21,306 bases of DNA from Poteriospumella lacustris (taxonomy: Eukaryota > Sar > Chrysophyceae > Chromulinales > Dinobryaceae). The notes beneath the pieces were generated by a model. The model saw only the letters and a list, made by a program, of their open reading frames with translations. It did not search any database and had not been told where the DNA came from. This document shows, one piece after another, positions 8,104 through 18,000 of the stretch (position 1 is its first letter; the number at the start of each line of letters is the position of its first letter). The stretch covers positions 1 to 21,306 of the forward strand of contig SMOI01000188.1 in assembly GCA_008000375.1 (NCBI GenBank), in the 5' to 3' direction. The position numbers and the translations under genes were made by a program.

Positions 8104-8884
8104 CAATATTAATAAATATTTCGTTATTGTACATTTTTTAAACTAAGACTAAAACAAGTTTATGTCCGATTTAGACATATCTGCACTGAGCTACGCCCCA
8201 GCAATATCAGCCATCACGACTTGGCTGGACTCTCGGGCAGCGATTGCTGCCACGACGAAGACGGAAGCCACGTCCGCGGCAGGAGATGACCTGTCCGGAT
8301 AAAAGGGATGGGTCGTGAGAGTCCCCGCCGGCTACAAGGCGGGACGTTTCGAAGGCCCGAACGAATAGGTAAGATTGTATGATCCTAATACGCTGGTCGT
8401 GGATGTGGTGGGAAGCTTTAATGGGACCCATACCGCTAACGATAAAGGTGAGAAACAAAACGATCGTAATGCGGTTTTATGAGTAGAATACATAATGCAT
8501 ACCCGATCTTTGTCCACCTTGAGGTATTTATCACAAATAATTGAAAAAAGGAACAGAAATCGCAAATTAACCCGACCCGGAAACCTTCCAGAACTTTGGT
8601 TCAGCGTGAAGGTCAGATAAACCACACGTTTAGATGACAATGTGTCCTTGTCTCAGACTCGTAGTCGATAAGCGACTGTATCCGAATACTTCTCCGGAAT
8701 ACCAACCACACCAGTTGATCAAGGAAGCCCAGCCAGGTATTCAGCAAGCGGATTCGACAGCGGCGATCTGTCCGGGAACGTTCCAGGACCTTTCAGAGTC
8801 TGCCCGTTTTCGTTTCTATTGAACGTGGCGGATACAACGCTTGAAACATGAATATTCGTTAAATAGTTACACTTCCGCCATTCA
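8104..8884. other. Region between two genes; no gene recognised
   Basis: It lies between the plus-strand gene ending at 8103 and the SPO11 stop at 8885, so it holds the 3' flanks of two converging genes. A minus frame at 8332-8640 (with FPGRVNLRFLFLFSIIC) and another at 8207-8458 are open but show no family features or clean splice sites. The stretch around 8640-8820 is somewhat more GC-rich. Confidence 0.35.
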
Positions 8885-10588
8885 TCAGATAAAATCGCAT
8901 TGCTGGATTGCTTCAATCACAAAGTCTTTTAATGTCTCCAGTCCCAGCATGTACAGTACTTCGATTTCGCATTTGTATCCTCCTTTGATGAAAGAGTCTC
9001 GTCAAGACACAAATGATCATCAGACAAACCGTCGCTACTGACCTTCCAGCATGGCGTTTAATTCGAGCGTGTATTCGTCATTTTCCTGCGCACAAAATTG
9101 GAAGGCTGCATGAGTGAAACAATGGGCGAGTGGCATTCTGGATTCGTACCAAAATGAAGGGTCGCTGCAATAGAGACTTTATAACAGCGCGATCTCTCGT
9201 TGATAAACTCTGAAGGCAAACAGCAGCCTCTGAACATAACTCCAGTGCATTCTTCACATGATGACACCTCAGACCGAGCCAGCTGTTGTTGAGATCGAAT
9301 ACAATCACACAGGACAGAAGGTTTTTCTCATAACACAAACGCTTACCGCAGTGGCGTCGTCCAACCCGAGGCTTCAAAGGTTGCCTTTGGCGACGAAAAG
9401 TAGCTAAACGACGTTAAGAAGATGCGTAAAGAACTACGCGGTTTAATAGATCGGCTTAATGTCAGCAAAGTCTTACCGAAAGCTAGTCAAGAGAAGAACT
9501 CCGTGCGGGTTGTAGTCACAAAGACCGACTACAGGAATGTCCTGTATTCAAGATAAATGATCAACATCTGCATATCTGATCGCAAATGGATTTCTTACCG
9601 CAAACTGGTCAGACAGTCTCGAAAGTGCGGCCTTAGTTGCAATATCTGGGAAACCGCATCCAGTTACGACAATGTGGTCGTTGGCAAGTTCACATTGGAG
9701 CAGACGATGGAAAACAGCTTCCTTTTCAACGACCACTATCCCTCGAGGCTATGATAAGTGTGGTCCAACATTAAGTAGAGGTAGTGTTGATGAGCGCAGA
9801 AACCTACCTTTGGTGACAAGCACACAATCTTCAAACAATTGGAATCCCTTGAGATCCACCGACTGTCATGATTTTATATAAAGCCGCATGTATCACGATC
9901 CACGGTTCATAGCAACAATACCTGTCAACAAGGAGGCCTTCCGGCGCCGTTCTTCTGTCAGCTCGAGTATAGAACAGATCTGAATGACAAAAATGCTATT
10001 GAGCTCTAATGAACAAACCGTAGCAAATACTTTGAAATTCGAACCTTCATGATTGACATCAAATACAAATTGTATCGGACCATTCAACAAGCCTTTCGAG
10101 GACGGCAATATGCCCAACTCATCTATGTTCAAGATCGATTATTTGAGACGAAATCGAGATCAATCCATTACTTACGCCGTTTTTTCTTCAAACGTTTTCC
10201 AAGCAAGTAGATTATTTCATCACATGCATCTTGTGAGTCGAATAAATGCTTTAGCGTGTAGTATACGTCTCGCTGGAGCATAGTACTCCTTTCTATAAAC
10301 ACAGTATAAGGTACGGACGAGCTTTAAACATTCTAACCTTTTGAGCGAACCTTGATTCAGGCGGTAAACCAAGGATGCTACCCCCATGAATTGCGTGAGC
10401 TTGCGTAATCCGTGAAACGTAGTTGGATTAATAGTCCAACCATCGGATCCTTTTCTGCAATTGGCTAGAAAGTCGTTGTCTGAATCTGGTTCCTCTATTT
10501 CGATCTTTGGCAGAGTTGAATTTCCAACAATATTGCCCATGATGATACTCATCAGATCGTCTAATTCCTGCATTGCTACCGATTGCAT
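8885..10588 (-). CDS. SPO11: SPO11 / topoisomerase VI subunit A-like meiotic recombination protein, ten exons
   Basis: SPO11 is the topoisomerase-like protein that makes the meiotic double-strand breaks. The best gene model is join(10588-10338, 10288-10176, 10122-10019, 9862-9808, 9735-9599, 9541-9477, 9403-9347, 9282-9150, 9085-9043, 8982-8885) on the minus strand, encoding 351 residues, a normal SPO11 length. All nine introns are GT-AG, with 49-73 bases except the third (156). Visible motifs: QRDVYYTLKHLF at 89-100, with the second Tyr (94) as the likely catalytic residue; SSKGL at 129-133; VVEKEAVFHRL around the Toprim glutamate (178); TGCGFPDIAT; GLCDYNPHG at 226-234; RWLGL at 261-265; KCEIEVL near the C-terminus. 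The start is the first in-frame ATG. The exon 3 to exon 5 junctions have alternative solutions. No internal stop or frameshift is needed, so the gene appears functional despite its transposon-rich setting. Confidence 0.88.
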
Positions 10589-11070
10589 CAGATTGCTACC
10601 TATGGATTGTGAACTCCTCCGCAATGCGCTCTCTCCGATAGAAACCAGCGGCAAAGTCGCGAGGATGAACGAGGACGAGGAAGGACATCGCTGTAGTCCC
10701 GCGATAGGCCTTGTCCCTCGAAATGAACCGATGTACCAAGTCCACGTCAACACTTTCGCTCGCACTTATAAACAAGCTGGTTTGAAGTGCCGTCGAGACC
10801 TTCGCCAACGGACGTCGCAGCCGTGGCGGGCGACATTCATCATGAAGTACGGAGTCGTGCGCGCTATTACTGCGCTCGACACGACGTGTGTACGTGGTGG
10901 ACATGGGTGACACAGTCGGACACCACTGCCAGCCAGGCCTTGGGAAAGACTAGTTACAACTAAATTCGCCATCGCCGGTATTTGAGTAATTGTAGTTGTA
11001 GTTGCCAGGCGATTAATTACTTTTCAATCCCATCACAAGACAAATTACTCGATGGTCATCGACAAAAGAA
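10589..11070. other. Upstream region of SPO11; no separate gene established
   Basis: Bases about 10,640-10,970 are more GC-rich than their surroundings and hold overlapping open frames on both strands (for example 10596-10913 minus). None shows a recognisable domain. The frame of SPO11 exon 1 stays open upstream of the chosen ATG to about 10765 but without another ATG. This stretch probably contains the SPO11 promoter and 5' untranslated region; no clear TATA box is seen. Confidence 0.35.
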
Positions 11071-11364
11071 ATGATAAAACGATTCCTGTGCATACCTTCA
11101 ACTGGAAGAAGAAACCTTAATACCATATGCAATGGACACTTATCTCGCACAACGAAGCTATCCACGCGTGAGAAGAATAAGGCGAAGCAGTTGGAAGAAC
11201 TGTTAAGTGAATTGAACGCTACCACTAAATACCTTCTCTCAGATTCTTGGACAGAATGCAATATATCTAGCGTGCCTATTGCATTTACCAACATCGTCCA
11301 CAAATTTGGAATGGCCTTCTTAAAGTATCTGGGGCCGACATCATTGTCATCTGACATCCCTTAA
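11071..11364 (+). pseudogene. hAT transposase remnant, N-terminal part
   Basis: The frame from the ATG at 11071 contains IPSTGRRNL, then EELLSELNATTKYLLSDSWT and ECNISSVPI. This fits the hAT region in which a P..R..L segment is followed by the first catalytic motif (D[GS]WT.xN). It lies on the same strand as, and about 900 bases before, the C-terminal hAT remnant at 12301-13207. The two are probably one element whose middle part is inverted. It ends in a stop at 11362-11364. Confidence 0.45.
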
Positions 11365-11974
11365 TTTCTAGCGACGTGGAACATTTGGTTTCTATTTCTA
11401 TGGACTTTCAGGACCTCTATGAGTCCAATACTTGTTGAGCAAGTAATCCTTCTTCAATGCAACATTGATTTGTGGGGCGAAGCCGCTGTTGACAGAGCAA
11501 TTAAATAGGAGAACAATACAGTGTAATTAATAAATTAAAAAGCAATCGAAAAGCAGCATCAACGTTGGTGACGCTTTAACATTATCGCACACTGTATCCA
11601 CCAGCCCTGACTTCGATGGCTCCTCCAACGTCGTTTTTACTACCAGATAGAAGCGATGAGATGTGCAGCCGAGGAACGGAAGTGACTGAACTTTGTGACG
11701 TCGGGATGTTTACCCTAACCCTTGGAGAACTTATGCGTCATTGCTGCTCATCCCGATGATGCTGCTCATTGCCGATGATATTGCAGAGTACGAGTTATGC
11801 TGGTCTTCGTCGAAGAAGGCCGCCAGTGACCGATGCCTGGTCGAGCAAGCCGAGAACCACCGAGAGCATGCTTGGTCGATGGCCGATCGATCACGTCTTG
11901 ATGGCTTAATGGTATTATAAAATGCCAATTCATTATAGCTAGCTACTACAAAGAAGGTGTATTGGACAATTTAG
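11365..11974. other. No gene recognised
   Basis: This stretch is AT-rich with several short open frames on both strands, none with family features. It probably represents decayed internal sequence of the hAT element or a later insertion. No terminal inverted repeats were identified. Confidence 0.3.
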
Positions 11975-12255
11975 ACGAAGGCAAATTGAACTTGCACGTT
12001 TTTAGTAACAACACTGCTATTTGCGTGCATAAAGAAACGGATATTGAATATACGCTTGTTTTCAGGTTTTCCAGTGAATAATTCTCTCACCAACTTCATT
12101 TTAGCATTGTCCGATACAACGGCATTGACCTTCATGTCTCGGGTGCCAATAAAGGTTTCAATGGAATTTACCATATTTTCGATAATTGTTTCCAGAAACA
12201 TTCCAGTGTGTTGGTCATGCGATATATCTTTCACCTCGTATAGGTATTTTTCATA
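11975..12255 (-). pseudogene. hAT transposase remnant, middle part, inverted
   Basis: On the minus strand the frame reads YLYEVKDISHDQHTGMFLET, then SIETFIGTRDMKVNAVVSDN. This is the hAT segment between the first and second catalytic aspartates: the DISHD..T block, then V..VVSDNA..MK, where the Asp of SDNA is the second DDE residue. In an intact transposase it should precede GCASHRLNL on the same strand, but here it is on the opposite strand from the pieces at 11071-11364 and 12301-13207. The open frame continues to 12642 only as a shadow of the plus-strand sequence. Confidence 0.6.
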
Positions 12256-12303
12256 GGTTGTCAACCGACCAACGAGATGTCTCGAGGTGTAACCGAGGTT
12301 GTG
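12251..12303 (+). repeat. Dispersed repeat, copy 2 (about 53 bp), at an hAT inversion junction
   Basis: The sequence CAACCGACCAACGAGATGTC and its flanks match the reverse complement of 3037-3090. It sits exactly between the inverted and the direct hAT pieces, so it may mark the rearrangement breakpoint or an inserted element end. Confidence 0.6.
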
Positions 12304-13207
12304 TCGGAATTGTGAAATCGGAACTGGAAAAGGATTCATCTGGAACAAGAGGTTTGGCCATTCCAATTGTAGGATGTGCTTCACATCGGCTGAACTTGGC
12401 TGTGACGAGTATTTATAACGGAGATGAAACCTTTGGTGATAATAATCTTCCAGGCAATGCGATCTCGCCTGCTCACTTGATTGATCAAGTAAACGATATA
12501 ATGAAAACGCTGAGGACATTGAAATTGCGAGCTCACCTTCGCAGTAAGACTCAGCTTGCCCCAATTTTACGAAATGCCACGCGATGGTCGTCAACTGCAA
12601 AAATGGTTTTCGCCTTTTGAAGTTCCATGAACTGGGTGCCATACCTTATGAAGAAGATATATCATTGCAAGCTCTTCATATGGGGCCATTGAAGATGAAA
12701 GCTCTGAAGGTTTGGCTGTAACATTCAAAGAAATCGATATTGCCACTGTCTTTCTGATGATGTGACAGAGTGCAACCTGGCATCTGTTCGTTTCTTGTTC
12801 TACAATCTTATCGAAAAGTATGGCGCACGGTGTCCTAAGTCCCAGCACTACTTGTTACTCGATGGGGCCGTCGTCGACCCTCTTTAACGACTGCTTGAAA
12901 GTGGATTACAGAAACGTCTTTGCAACCAAATTTGTGACATGTCGCTTGCAGAGATTAGTGCATGTCGGCGCTTCGAAGTCAACAACAGTGCCACTGACTC
13001 TGTCGATGAGGCTATTGGTGATTCCACTCGTTCAACAAGAAAACCTTACAGAGGAAGCTCGAAAGAGGGCGCGCATCTCTTAAGGCATTCTATCGGTTCC
13101 GAATAGCAATGCATTTCGAACAGTTGGTCATGCTTCACTACAACAAGCATTTATGGGGAATTAACTCCGTAAACGTGGCAGGGGAGAAGGCACACATGCA
13201 GTCTTAA
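12301..13207 (+). pseudogene. hAT transposase remnant, C-terminal half
   Basis: The first segment (to about 12,620) reads IVGCASHRLNLAVTSIYNGD and later APILRNATRWSSTAKMV. Both are hallmark hAT blocks: the GC.SHRLNLAV motif and the R..TRWSST motif. Further segments in shifted frames follow: LKFHELGAIPYEEDISLQAL (from about 12,617), then SVRFLFYNLIEKYGA (from about 12,780) with an in-frame stop near 12,888, and SLAEISACRRFE. The last segment (about 13,090-13,207) reads HFEQLVMLHYNKHLWGI, the end of the hAT dimerisation domain. The expected block before it, with the third catalytic Glu and the SN..ER.FS-type motif, is missing, so there is an internal deletion near 13,080. At least two frameshifts and one stop show that the element is dead. 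Confidence 0.75.
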
Positions 13208-13480
13208 AGCAGCCGTGGTACTACTGTTTCTTCGTTGTCCTCGTCCGATTCTGAGCGTATCCGGGGATGATGTAAACGATCAATGGTAAACTTTCCTCCC
13301 CGAAATTGCACTGTAAGAAGCAATTAATTACCAATTAATTACCAATTAATTTTCAATTAATTTCCAATTAATGCATGTACTAATTTCCCGCACATCAATT
13401 TCCCATACGAGATTATTCGCAGAGCTTGAAATTTTGCCATGATACAATGGAACACGAGCTGACATTCCATTAGGTGGCGG
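13208..13480. other. AT-rich spacer at the compositional boundary
   Basis: There is no gene. It contains the 11-bp tandem repeat at 13321-13375 and marks the change from moderate-GC, element-rich sequence to GC-rich sequence. Confidence 0.6.
13321..13375. repeat. Tandem repeat, five copies of an 11-bp unit
   Basis: The units start CAATTAAT; copies 1 and 2 end TAC... as CAATTAATTAC, and copies 3 to 5 vary only in the last three bases. The unit length is close to one DNA helical turn, so AT tracts would fall on one face. TAAT/ATTA cores recur in each unit. Confidence 0.9.
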
Positions 13481-13823
13481 ATCGAGCGCGAGAGGAACTT
13501 TACGACGGGTTGGGGACGGCGGAGGCCAAGGTGGACGACTGCGACATCAAGGCGTGCTGAATGTTTTACTGGGCGTGGGTGATCAACAAGCCCAATCGCC
13601 AGATCGGTGGTCGTCGCCTTTGTCGGGCCCGCGACGGTACGAGTTCGAGGGGTTGGTATCTCAAATGGACACCACGGTCCCGGCGAGCACCTATTGGCGT
13701 TGCACGAAGGACAAACAGGACGATCTGTGGAACAAAATGAAGGACGAAATGGCATCAGTCACGGGGGTGACGATCGCTCCCGCTCAGCTTGTGTGTGACG
13801 TGAGAATAATGCGTATTTTGTAA
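13481..13823 (+). CDS. Short uncharacterised coding-like segments
   Basis: GC rises sharply here. One frame reads VADRAREELYDGLGTAEAK up to a stop near 13,560. Another (13554-13823) contains RRYEFEGLVSQMDTTVPAS and KDKQDDLWNKMKDEMASV. The second could be a small helical protein or an exon. No domain is recognised, and in GC-rich DNA open frames are common by chance. Confidence 0.2.
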
Positions 13824-15085
13824 ATAGAATAGTACATACAAAGCTTTGACTAGGCTCTTACATACCAATACAACAGACACCCAACTGTCAACGCGATGCA
13901 CCGCTGCGACTGTCCGTCCACCATGTGCTGTGACTGACGCAGCAGCACATGACGGCACGAGACGGGCACCAGGCGATAGCGAAGCAGTCAGGGGCGACGA
14001 GGGTCGGACGGGCCGGGCAACGGGTGGTGACTCACCACGACACCGCCCACCTCGGCGCACACACGCGGCGCCATACGAAAGAAATCAACAACGAACACTT
14101 GAGCAGCTGCACACTGCAGCTCGCTGACATTGGCACACACAGACACAGACACAGCTCACGACCTGACACACTGTTTCTAACCTACGACGACACACCGCCG
14201 CGTTCACTGACGACACACACGAGGCGGGTGCCAGTGAACGGAGCGATGGACGGACAGAGAGAGCGGGACATGTACGACACGCGAGATGTACGACACCACC
14301 ACGACTCTGCAGAAGAGAAGACAAGCAAACGAATGACGCACGAATGACACAGCTGCTTGACGCGCGGACTCGATGGCCATCGATGTACAAAGGACCGCGA
14401 CAGGGACAGAGACAGAGGGAGAGATTCCCACGGGCACGGGCTCTGGGTGGCCGTACGCGCAGGTGCAAACGGATACAACGAGCGAGAGGATAGAGGATTG
14501 GGCGACCGCAGCGATGACGGCAAACGATAAACCAAACAAATCACATGGGGAGGCTACCATACAGCAGGTGCAGTGTGGCGGGGCCATGCGACACACTTCT
14601 CGGACGGGCACACAACAGCTATGCACTAAAACGAAACGCCTCTCACTGGGCGGGCAACGTAGATACAGACGGAGGAGTGGGGAGGGCAGTGCAGAGCAGA
14701 GCAGAGATAGACAGAGAGAGGGAAAGAGAGGGGGAGGGAGAGACGAGAAGAGAGAGACAGACGAGGGAGAAACAACAGCAGAGCAAACGATAGACGCCGA
14801 GACAAACAACGGACAGAAACAGATGGCAGACCTCTCATGTGGGTTGTGGGAGGGACACGCGCTGACTACAGTACAAGGCACAGAACACCACTGGCAGAGA
14901 CTCACTGCTCACGAAACGAACGAAAAGCAAAGCAGGCCGCAGGGGCGGACCGAACAACTGAAACGCAAACGAAAGCAGCCGCCGCCGACGGACGGTGGCG
15001 GGTCTGCGGTGTGTGCGTGGGGGGGGGTATGTACAGTACGGGATATGTGCAAGGAGAGGACGGGCCGCGTCACGGGTGAGGAGGC
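13824..15085. other. Intergenic spacer downstream of the polycystin-like gene, rich in simple sequence
   Basis: Long open frames run through this stretch on both strands, but their products are low-complexity (Ser/Cys/Leu-rich or Arg/Thr-rich) and lack domains. It includes a CA/GACACA-type run near 14,130-14,155, a polypurine tract at 14,687-14,775 and a run of nine G at 15019-15027. It probably contains the 3' untranslated region and terminator of the minus-strand gene that ends at 15086. Confidence 0.5.
14687..14775 (+). repeat. Polypurine (GA-rich) tract
   Basis: About 90 bases are almost wholly purine on the plus strand, dominated by GAGA and GCAGA units. On the sense strand of the neighbouring gene this is a polypyrimidine tract, lying roughly 310-400 bases after its stop. 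Confidence 0.8.
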
Positions 15086-18000
15086 TCAGGTGGTGGACAC
15101 GAACGGATGGGCCGCCCGCACCTTCGCCTTGAGCTTCGCCAGAACGACGGTGGGCGCGCGGTGGCGAGTGGCAGCGGTAGCCGGCCCCGGGGCGATCGCC
15201 GCGGAGGCTGACACGAACGACGCTGAAGACGCCGATGACGCCGACGATGACCAAGGCGATGGCGACCGAAGCGGCACCGTCGGCAGCGCTGGCGCATCGT
15301 CGTCGTCGCGGCTGTGACTGCGGCTGCGACTGCGGCGGATGCGTTGCGCCTCGTACAGACCGACGCTGCTGCTGAGACGTCGCCGACGGTGGCGGCTGTG
15401 CTTGCGGTACAGCGGCTCGTGCACCGGACCGTCGCTGTCCGCGTCGCTGCCGCCGTCGCCGTCGCCGCGCTGCTGCTTCGCTTCGTCGCGGTGAACCGAC
15501 GACGACGACGAGGCGCGCGACGACGCCACCGACGAAAAGGCGCTGAAGCTGTCCGACAGGTCGCTGTTGAAGCCGCTGTCGCTGCCGCTGTCGCTGCTGT
15601 CGCCGTCGCTGCTGTCGCTGCGGCTGCGGTCGTCGTCGGAGGCGTCGCTGGCGAAGCTGCTGAACGAGACGCCGGACCAGCGACGAGCGTCGCGTCGACG
15701 ACGCTGCGACGGGTCGACGGAAGAGCGACTCGCGTTGCTGCCGCTGCGGCTTCGACTGCGACCGGCGCCCGCCGAGCTGGAGGAGGCCACTGAGGAAGCC
15801 GCGGAGGAGGCCGCGGAGGAGGCCGCGGAGGAGGCGGAGGAGGCGGAGGAGACGGTGAGCGAGGCGATGGAGCCCAGCGACAGACTCGCGAACGACGTCG
15901 ACGACACCTCACCCGACGCCGCCGACGCCATCGATGCGGAGGAGGACGCCGAGGCCGAGGACAGCGGCGGTCGCAGCGTGCTGCGCCGGTCGCTGTGGGC
16001 GGTGTCCTTGGCGCTGGTCGCGGTCGACGGCGGCATCGGCGCCACCACTGCGACGCGTTGGCGGTGATGGTCGTCGTACGCGGCCGGCGGCGCCTGCAGC
16101 GCGTCCACCGCCACGTGGCGCGACACGAAGGCGGACGCCCGCAGCGACAGGAAGAAGACGAGCGCGATGACGACGGCCAGGCCGCCGATGTAGAAGCGGC
16201 CGAAGCGCATGTCGCGCAGCTGGTACCAGACGAAGAGGATGCCGCCCATGAACGACGTCGACACGGCGAACACGCCCAGCTGCAGCGCCGGGTACGGCAA
16301 ACACGCGAGCACCGCCGCCGTCGCGAAGCCAACGCGCGACAGACCGTGGCGCCGCCGCTCGCGCAGCATTGGCACGACGACGTCGCTGGCTGTGGCCGTG
16401 GCCGACGTCAGCGAGGACGGCGGCCCCAGCGACAGGTTCGGCTGGTAGAACAGCACGAGGCGGCTCTCCAGCAGCTCGGCGCGCTCGTGGGCCAGCAGAT
16501 GCGCGATGCACTGCGCAGACGTCGAGGCGGCGGAGCCGTCGACCCCCACCGACGCCGACGGTGGTGGCGGCTTCTGCTGTTGCTGCTGATGAAGCAGCTG
16601 CTCCTGCGCCGCCAAAAAGCGGTCGCCGAGACGCGTCAGGGCCACCATCGCGTCGAGCACCTGGCTGCGCACGAGACTGGGCAGGAGGATGTCGAGCACG
16701 ACGATCTCGATCGTCTGCATGAAGCCCACCTCGCTGAGCCACTCCACGAGACACGCCTGCAGGAACGTCAGTTGCCACGCGTAGCCGCGGCTCATGCCTT
16801 TCAACGCGACGAAGTACAACGCGCCGAGGTTCATTGCGACGAGGGTGACGATGGCGAGCCACTGGGCGAGGCTCGACACAGCCAGCTCCGACAGAAACTC
16901 GCTCTCGACGGTGCGCGCGAACAGCCGGCCGACGGCCGAGCGCCGCCCGAGGTAGTCCAGATACAGCTGCTGCAGCAGGCTCAGGCCGTACTCCACGTCG
17001 GTCGCGTGCTGCAGCCGACGCTTCAGGTGCTCCGCGTCCTCGTAGACCCGCAGCAACTGGCGATCGTCGCTGTCGTCGACGTCGTTGTCGGCGTCGTCGT
17101 TGTTGCGGCGGCGACGGCGGCGGGACGAGGTCGTCACCAGTCCGACGCCCGAGTAACGCGCCTGTCGCCGACGCTCGGCGTCTTCGGCCTGCTGCGCCAT
17201 CAGCTCGAGGACGTTGGCGCCTCGATGGCCATGGCCGTGGCCGTGACCGTGATGCGGGTGCGCGGGGTGCGCGGGGTGCGCGAGGCCGGAGGCGTCCCAG
17301 GCGGCGACGACCTCTTTGCGCGCGAGGCGGATCTCCTCGGCGACGACGGGGATGCGCACCGTCGTGTGCTCCCAGCGGCGGTACAGCTGCACCAGACCGT
17401 GGCTCGCCGCAGACGCTGGCCACGTCAACCAGCGCCACCATCGCGCGGACGACGAGGACGAGGCCACCGGGACGACGAGCGACTCGGCGCGGACGGCGTC
17501 GTCTTTGCGCCGCTCGTCCACCGCCGCCGCCGTCACCATCTGCCCGTCAGCGGTCGCCTCGGTGGGCGATAGCGCGGCCGGTGGCAACGCGGTCGGCGCG
17601 ATGGCGCGTCGACGCGCGCGTCCCAGCGCCGGCGCTGCAGTCGCCGAGCCGCTTCCTCCTCCGCCGCCGCCGCCGCCGCCGGGCCCTGCGGCACCCACCG
17701 CCGAGGTGGCAGCGGAGAGAGGCGGCGCCTGGGCCACCTGCGACTGCCACTGCAGCGAGCTCTTCGCGAGGACGCGACTCTGCGCGTCCTTCAGCGAGGG
17801 CGCGCGGATCTTGGCGACGAGGAACTTGAGCAAGATGCCCACGGGGCCGGAGAACGTCGACGTGATCACGACCGACAGCACCGACGCCAGGATCGACCGG
17901 TTGTCGTGGTTGAAGCGGCACTGCGTCCCCGTCTCGACGATGCCCAGCGCCGACTCCAACGACACCCGCGTCGCGGACCGCGTCGAGTCGCCTTCGACGA

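Noticed and set aside
7889-8134. Minus-strand coding segment (DTKAVTLDGEVLQQIQETYS)
   Set aside because: The composition is plausible, but no neighbouring exon, start or family could be linked to it, and it overlaps the plus-strand gene ending at 8103. It was left as a doubt on that gene's last exon.
9548-9598. Continuation of the Toprim exon as a coding tail
   Set aside because: The segment begins GTAAGAA and ends TACAG; removing it joins the frame to the conserved GLCDYNPHG exon, so it is an intron.
11975-12642. A single 223-residue minus-strand protein
   Set aside because: Only its C-terminal half (11975-12255) is hAT-like. The rest is the antisense of plus-strand hAT sequence with clear GCASHRLNL and TRWSST motifs.
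14204-14905. A 233-codon minus frame rich in Ser, Cys, Val and Leu
   Set aside because: It is the translation of pyrimidine-rich simple sequence, with no domain and no conserved pattern.
15995-17572. A 525-codon plus-strand frame, and 420- and 510-codon minus frames overlapping the same region
   Set aside because: They are out-of-frame shadows of the polycystin-like gene with Arg/Ala/Pro-dominated translations; only the 15086-21306 frame has domains and membrane segments.
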